This document shows positions 5,385-7,610 of a DNA stretch of 7,610 bases, piece after piece; the stretch's first letter is position 1; every line of letters starts with the position of its first letter. A program made the translations under genes and the position numbers. Below the pieces are notes generated by a model. That model was not told where the DNA came from. It saw only the letters and a program-made list of their open reading frames with translations, and did not search any database. Source of the stretch: Candidatus Omnitrophica bacterium UBA5776 (GTDB lineage: Bacteria > Omnitrophota > Gorgyraeia > Gygaellales > Profunditerraquicolaceae); the NCBI GenBank assembly GCA_002418595.1, contig DIEK01000129.1, positions 159-7,768 of the forward strand, written 5' to 3'.

Positions 5385-5885
5385 TCATTCGAAAAACATC
5401 TCCTCGATATAGGAATACTCTCCTTGGTTCCTGCCGCTCATAGTATCGGAGAATCCCATTATATACGCCATATACTGCATCTTCTCGTCCTGAACGGTTC
5501 CGTTATAACCGCCGGAAGCGCCCGGTGGAGAAAAATGAAAGTATATCAAAAGCGCCGCGGCGACGCAGATGGAAACGCTCGACAGCGCCAGTAATGCCGG
5601 CCTGGGAACGAAGAAAAGCCTGGAGACAGCGGCGCGCAGGGAAAACGCGCGTCCCGGCGCGGGCTCCGGCAATTGTTCGCGTATCGCATCCCAAATTCCG
5701 GGAGGCACATCTTCCCGCTCAAGCCTTTGAAACGGCGCGACCGTCGAACTCTGGACAAGCGCCTCGAATTTCCGGCATTCCCGGCACGAGGAAAGATGCT
5801 CCTTTATCAGCCGCGCGTCCGCGTCGGTGACGGCCCCGTCCGCGTAATCGGTAATGATTATCTCCCTGATCCGTTCACAATTCAT
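5385..5885 (-). CDS. Anti-sigma factor with N-terminal zinc finger and one membrane helix
   Basis: A 166-residue ZAS-type anti-sigma factor. The cytoplasmic domain (about 1-75) starts MNCERIREIIITDYADGAV and carries the His-x3-Cys-x2-Cys signature HLSSCREC (His30, Cys34, Cys37), with Cys3 as a likely fourth zinc ligand. A single membrane helix lies at about 97-117 (ALLALSSVSICVAAALLIYF), followed by a periplasmic tail of about 48 residues ending in a stretch rich in acidic and aromatic residues (YSYIEEMFFE). The start overlaps the end of the sigma gene by 11 bases, as is typical for coupled sigma/anti-sigma pairs. It should bind and hold the ECF sigma factor at the membrane until a periplasmic signal, perhaps passed through the Spy-like protein encoded next, releases it. 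Confidence 0.9.
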   Translation of the reverse strand: MNCERIREIIITDYADGAVTDADARLIKEHLSSCRECRKFEALVQSSTVAPFQRLEREDVPPGIWDAIREQLPEPAPGRAFSLRAAVSRLFFVPRPALLALSSVSICVAAALLIYFHFSPPGASGGYNGTVQDEKMQYMAYIMGFSDTMSGRNQGEYSYIEEMFFE

Positions 5886-6438
5886 TTTCCAGCACCTCTT
5901 TTCTGACCGACAAAAGTTTTTCCCTCGCCCTTTTCAGCCGGGAACGCACCGCGTTCACGTCTATGGCGAGGACATCGGCCATCTCTTCGTAACTGAGTCC
6001 TTCCATGCTTCGGAGCACTATGCAGGCCCTTTGTTCCGGCGTAAGCATCCCGAGCAGGCGGTTTATCACGCCTTCGTTGTGCTCGCGTTCGCTCTTCTCG
6101 GCCATATAATCCCTGGAATAGGAACTGCCGAGAGCGTCGTCATATGCCACCGTCCTGCTTTTTAGACTGGCGTGCTTCTTTATGTAATTAAGCGAGGCGT
6201 TCACCGTCACGCGGTACATCCAGGTCCGCAAAGAAGACTGGTAACGGAAGCTTTTCAACTTATTATGCACGGTCACGAAAACCTCCTGGGTTATCTCCCT
6301 GGCGTCCTCCCTGTGACGGGTCACCCTTAAGGCGACGTTGAAAACGAAGCCGGAATAAGCATCGTAAATGTCCCGGAAAGCCTGCAAATCCCCGTTCGAG
6401 GCTCTCGCGATCACTTCTTCAGTCTGATTATTATGCAT
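5875..6438 (-). CDS. ECF (RpoE-like) RNA polymerase sigma factor
   Basis: A 187-residue group 4 sigma factor with only regions 2 and 4. Region 2 spans about 20-88 and holds the core-binding and -10 recognition part (DAREITQEVFVTVHNKLKSF, then LRTWMYRVTVNASLNYIKK). After a linker (about 89-120), region 4 (about 125-180) has LTPEQRACIVLRSMEGLSYE and the helix-turn-helix MADVLAIDVNAVRSRLKRAR that reads the -35 element. No extra C-terminal domain follows. The start at 6436-6438 is chosen from the usual length of the family and a GGGAAG about 9 bases upstream; the frame is open back to a GTG at 6490-6492 without a ribosome-binding site. The gene lies 74 bases after the DUF6515 gene and overlaps its anti-sigma partner. 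The tandem ECF-type promoters at 7242-7358 are the natural candidates for its targets. Confidence 0.92.
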   Translation of the reverse strand: MHNNQTEEVIARASNGDLQAFRDIYDAYSGFVFNVALRVTRHREDAREITQEVFVTVHNKLKSFRYQSSLRTWMYRVTVNASLNYIKKHASLKSRTVAYDDALGSSYSRDYMAEKSEREHNEGVINRLLGMLTPEQRACIVLRSMEGLSYEEMADVLAIDVNAVRSRLKRAREKLLSVRKEVLENEL

Positions 6439-6441
6439 AAA

Positions 6442-6464
6442 ACGCGTCTTCCCGCGCTGCGCGT
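6442..6464 (-). promoter_or_regulatory. Small inverted repeat around the sigma gene's ribosome-binding site
   Basis: On the minus strand ACGCG (6460-6464) and CGCGT (6442-6446) flank a 13-base loop that contains the GGGAAG ribosome-binding site. The fold would partly hide the site and could limit translation of the sigma factor. The stem is short, so this is tentative. Confidence 0.25.
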
Positions 6465-6483
6465 ATATTAGCTGGAATTTCAT

Positions 6484-6499
6484 GCGGCTCACAGGCCGC
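6484..6499 (-). other. Stem-loop between the DUF6515 gene and the sigma gene
   Basis: GCGGC and GCCGC form a 5-bp stem with a 6-base loop, 13 bases after the stop codon at 6513. No T-run follows, so it is not an intrinsic terminator, which agrees with readthrough from the DUF6515 gene into the sigma gene. It may stabilise or set the processing point of the mRNA. Confidence 0.35.
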
Positions 6500-6512
6500 G
6501 GTTTAAAGAATA

Positions 6513-7130
6513 TTATTTACCGTACATCTCCTTCAACTGCTGGACGGAAGGAAACTTACGGTAAAACTCCCCCTGCGGCCCGATGAACCCGTCGTCCGTT
6601 TTCTTCAGCGTGACCTCGGTATAAGTTCCGCCGGCGTTGGGAATGTTCACACTGTATATCCCGGTGACCGCGGCGGTATCAGCAGCCGGGACAGCCGCCG
6701 CCTTGAAAACCTCGACCGGAGGCTCCGCAATCCGGTAAACCGGGTCATCGACAACCAGATACCCCTGTCTGCTCCTGAGGTAATACGTATCGTTGTAGTA
6801 GAAATAAGACCTGCCGCCTATTATTACGATCCTGTAGCCGCGGGGCAGGTATCTGACAACTGCACCGGCCGGCGGATCCACTATCGCGAACCCTCCTGGC
6901 CTCTTGCGGTAGAAATAGCCGTCGTCGAAATAATATTCCTGCCCTCCGTAAATGATCATTTTAGCCACCACGTCGGAAAGAAATGGAACTACTGTGCCGC
7001 GGTAAGGATGATAAGGACGATGATGTTCATGCCGCGGCGGCCTGGCAAAGGCTTCGGTTTGCAGCCCGCACAACAGCAGAACCGCGCAGGCGCTGGAAAT
7101 AAATAACCCGGACATCACGCTTTTTCTCAT
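6513..7130 (-). CDS. Secreted DUF6515-like protein with two internal Tyr/Gly repeats
   Basis: A 205-residue exported protein. The signal peptide is about residues 1-29 (hydrophobic LFISSACAVLLLCGL, cleavage probably after AFA). A His/Pro-rich segment follows (RPPRHEHHRPYHPYRG, 30-45). The core contains two copies of one repeat, at about 62-87 (GGQEYYFDDGYFYRKRPGGF, ending AIVDPP) and 105-130 (GGRSYFYYNDTYYLRSRQGY, ending LVVDDP), joined by the AGAVVRYLPRGYRIVI segment typical of DUF6515. The C-terminal part (about 157-205) is a separate module with VTLKKTDDGFIGPQGEFY and VQQLKEMYG, seen in related envelope proteins. The function is unknown; the family is thought to be exported. The start at 7128-7130 follows GGGGGG by about 6 bases; the frame is open to a GTG at 7176-7178 without a better site. 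It is the gene next to the tandem ECF promoters and precedes the sigma operon by 74 bases. Confidence 0.78.
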   Translation of the reverse strand: MRKSVMSGLFISSACAVLLLCGLQTEAFARPPRHEHHRPYHPYRGTVVPFLSDVVAKMIIYGGQEYYFDDGYFYRKRPGGFAIVDPPAGAVVRYLPRGYRIVIIGGRSYFYYNDTYYLRSRQGYLVVDDPVYRIAEPPVEVFKAAAVPAADTAAVTGIYSVNIPNAGGTYTEVTLKKTDDGFIGPQGEFYRKFPSVQQLKEMYGK

Positions 7131-7241
7131 ATCTATCCCCCCTTTTTTTGCGCACCTAAGGTCAGCGATCAGAAACACTATCTTGCGCCGCCTTTCCGCG
7201 GTTTTGCGGCATGAGAAGGTGTTACCTGAACGCTATCTCTC

Positions 7242-7271
7242 ATTAGACAAAGAGCCGGCCTCAAAAGTTAC
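7242..7271 (-). promoter_or_regulatory. Proximal ECF-sigma promoter of the DUF6515/sigma module
   Basis: On the minus strand GTAACTT (7265-7271), a 17-base spacer and TCTAAT (7242-7247, as TTTGTCTAAT) resemble ECF promoters, which carry an AAC motif at -35 and a GTC or TCTRA-like motif at -10. Transcription would start near 7235, about 105 bases before the gene. The -35 lies within the near-palindrome CCTCAAAAGTTACTTTGAGG (7259-7278, plus strand). The second copy at 7330-7358 strengthens the call. Confidence 0.55.
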
Positions 7272-7329
7272 TTTGAGGGATAAAAATATTTACCGCGTCC
7301 TAACGCTGTAATCCGGCTTCCATTCGATA

Positions 7330-7358
7330 ATTAGACAAGAAAAATAAGAAAAAGTTAC
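7330..7358 (-). promoter_or_regulatory. Distal ECF-sigma promoter of the DUF6515/sigma module
   Basis: GTAACTT (7352-7358), a 16-base pyrimidine-rich spacer and TCTAAT (7330-7335, as CTTGTCTAAT) repeat the proximal promoter almost exactly in its -35 and -10 parts. The predicted start is near 7323, giving a leader of about 190 bases that includes the proximal promoter. Confidence 0.55.
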
Positions 7359-7463
7359 TCTCGAGGAATAAGATCACAATGCCGCGGGGATGATTTCCTG
7401 AAATGAAACCCGGGGAACTTCAATTATCACCTTTTCCAAAGCCTCCCCATCAAGGAAGAGAAG

Positions 7464-7610
7464 ATCGTTAATCGGTTACGATGCCGGTATCGTCAATCGT
7501 TTAACGTCTTTCGGCTTTAAGACGTCCCCGGGACCGAGAACCGAACGGGTTTCGTTACCGTTGCCGTTGCCGATATTAAAGCTCGTCTATCGTTTATCGG
7601 TTACGATGCC
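7464..7610. repeat. Cluster of short degenerate intergenic repeats
   Basis: Two 22-base copies at 7464-7485 and 7589-7610 differ at one base (ATCG, TTAATCGG or TTTATCGG, then TTACGATGCC). Between them lie related fragments: ATCGTCAATCGTTTAACG (7489-7506), an inverted repeat ACGTCTT...AAGACGT (7504-7525), and three GTTRCC units in tandem (around 7555-7570). ACGAT and ATCGT at 7478-7493 can form a hairpin. The array may continue past the window edge. Confidence 0.6.

Larger units (their letters stand above)
7242..7371. repeat. Imperfect direct repeat of about 43 bases, period 88
   Basis: Copies at about 7242-7284 and 7330-7371 share ATTAGACAA, then AAAGTTACT, then GAGG and ATAA in the same order and nearly the same spacing, while the bases between ATTAGACAA and AAAGTTACT differ. 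Conservation of exactly the promoter-like elements suggests selection on them after a duplication. Confidence 0.6.
7131..7610. other. 480-base non-coding region with promoters and repeats
   Basis: No open frame with protein-like composition is seen on either strand. The left half (7131-7375) holds an A7G6 tract (minus strand) before the gene start and the two ECF-type promoters. The middle (7376-7460) shows only a small hairpin (ATTTC, CT, GAAAT). The right part (7464-7610) is repeat-rich. Confidence 0.7.

Noticed and set aside
6465..6492. Possible sigma-70 promoter just before the sigma gene (TAATAT at 6465-6470)
   Set aside because: The best -35 match (GTGAGC at 16 bases) agrees in only three positions, so it was not listed as a feature; readthrough from the DUF6515 gene explains the layout better.
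7402..7470. Short plus-strand frame beginning at ATGAAACCCGGG (22 codons)
   Set aside because: Too short, without a ribosome-binding site or protein-like pattern, and it ends in the repeat region.
7464..7610. CRISPR array
   Set aside because: Only two near-identical 22-mers 125 bases apart, with related partial copies between them instead of unique spacers of regular size, and no cas genes in view.

Overview
The window is bacterial chromosomal DNA, gene-dense, with every supported gene on the minus strand; read it from the right end to the left. Nothing fixes the taxon. The mix of a homocysteine methyltransferase/methylenetetrahydrofolate reductase fusion, a divergent extracytoplasmic polysaccharide deacetylase, an ECF sigma module, a DUF6515-type surface protein and small 4-TM membrane proteins looks like an uncultured Gram-negative anaerobe, possibly Omnitrophota. 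That placement is an inference at low confidence.

Right end (7131-7610): no gene. It holds a family of short degenerate repeats of the type ATCGTTAATCGGTTACGATG, and nearer the gene a duplicated block (7242-7284 and 7330-7371). I read this block as two tandem ECF-sigma promoters, with GTAACTT, a 16 or 17 base spacer, then TCTAAT.

Envelope-stress module (7130 to 4864): a secreted DUF6515-like protein with two internal repeats, an ECF sigma factor, a zinc-finger membrane anti-sigma factor overlapping it, and a Spy/CpxP/CnrX-like periplasmic protein. All lie on one strand with small gaps or overlaps. The order resembles known sigma/anti-sigma/periplasmic-sensor systems such as CnrH-CnrY-CnrX. 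The tandem ECF promoters would make the whole set autoregulated, with the DUF6515 protein as first gene and likely effector.

Metabolic operon (4814 to 1659): a strong sigma-70 type promoter (TTGCCC, 17 bases, TATAAT) and a leader that folds at its 5' end precede three genes joined by ATGA overlaps: a PNPOx-like flavin split-barrel protein, a polysaccharide deacetylase, and the methionine/folate fusion enzyme.

Between this operon and the next gene (1401-1511) is an orphan promoter followed about 70 bases later by a strong intrinsic terminator. It is either a small RNA of about 75 nt or an attenuated leader of the next gene.

Left part (1253 to 1): a 4-TM membrane protein, a small membrane-protein locus that appears frameshifted at two A-runs, a 76-residue membrane-anchored coiled-coil protein, and the first 35 codons of a protein whose N-terminus looks like the coiled-coil start of PAS-type sensor kinases.
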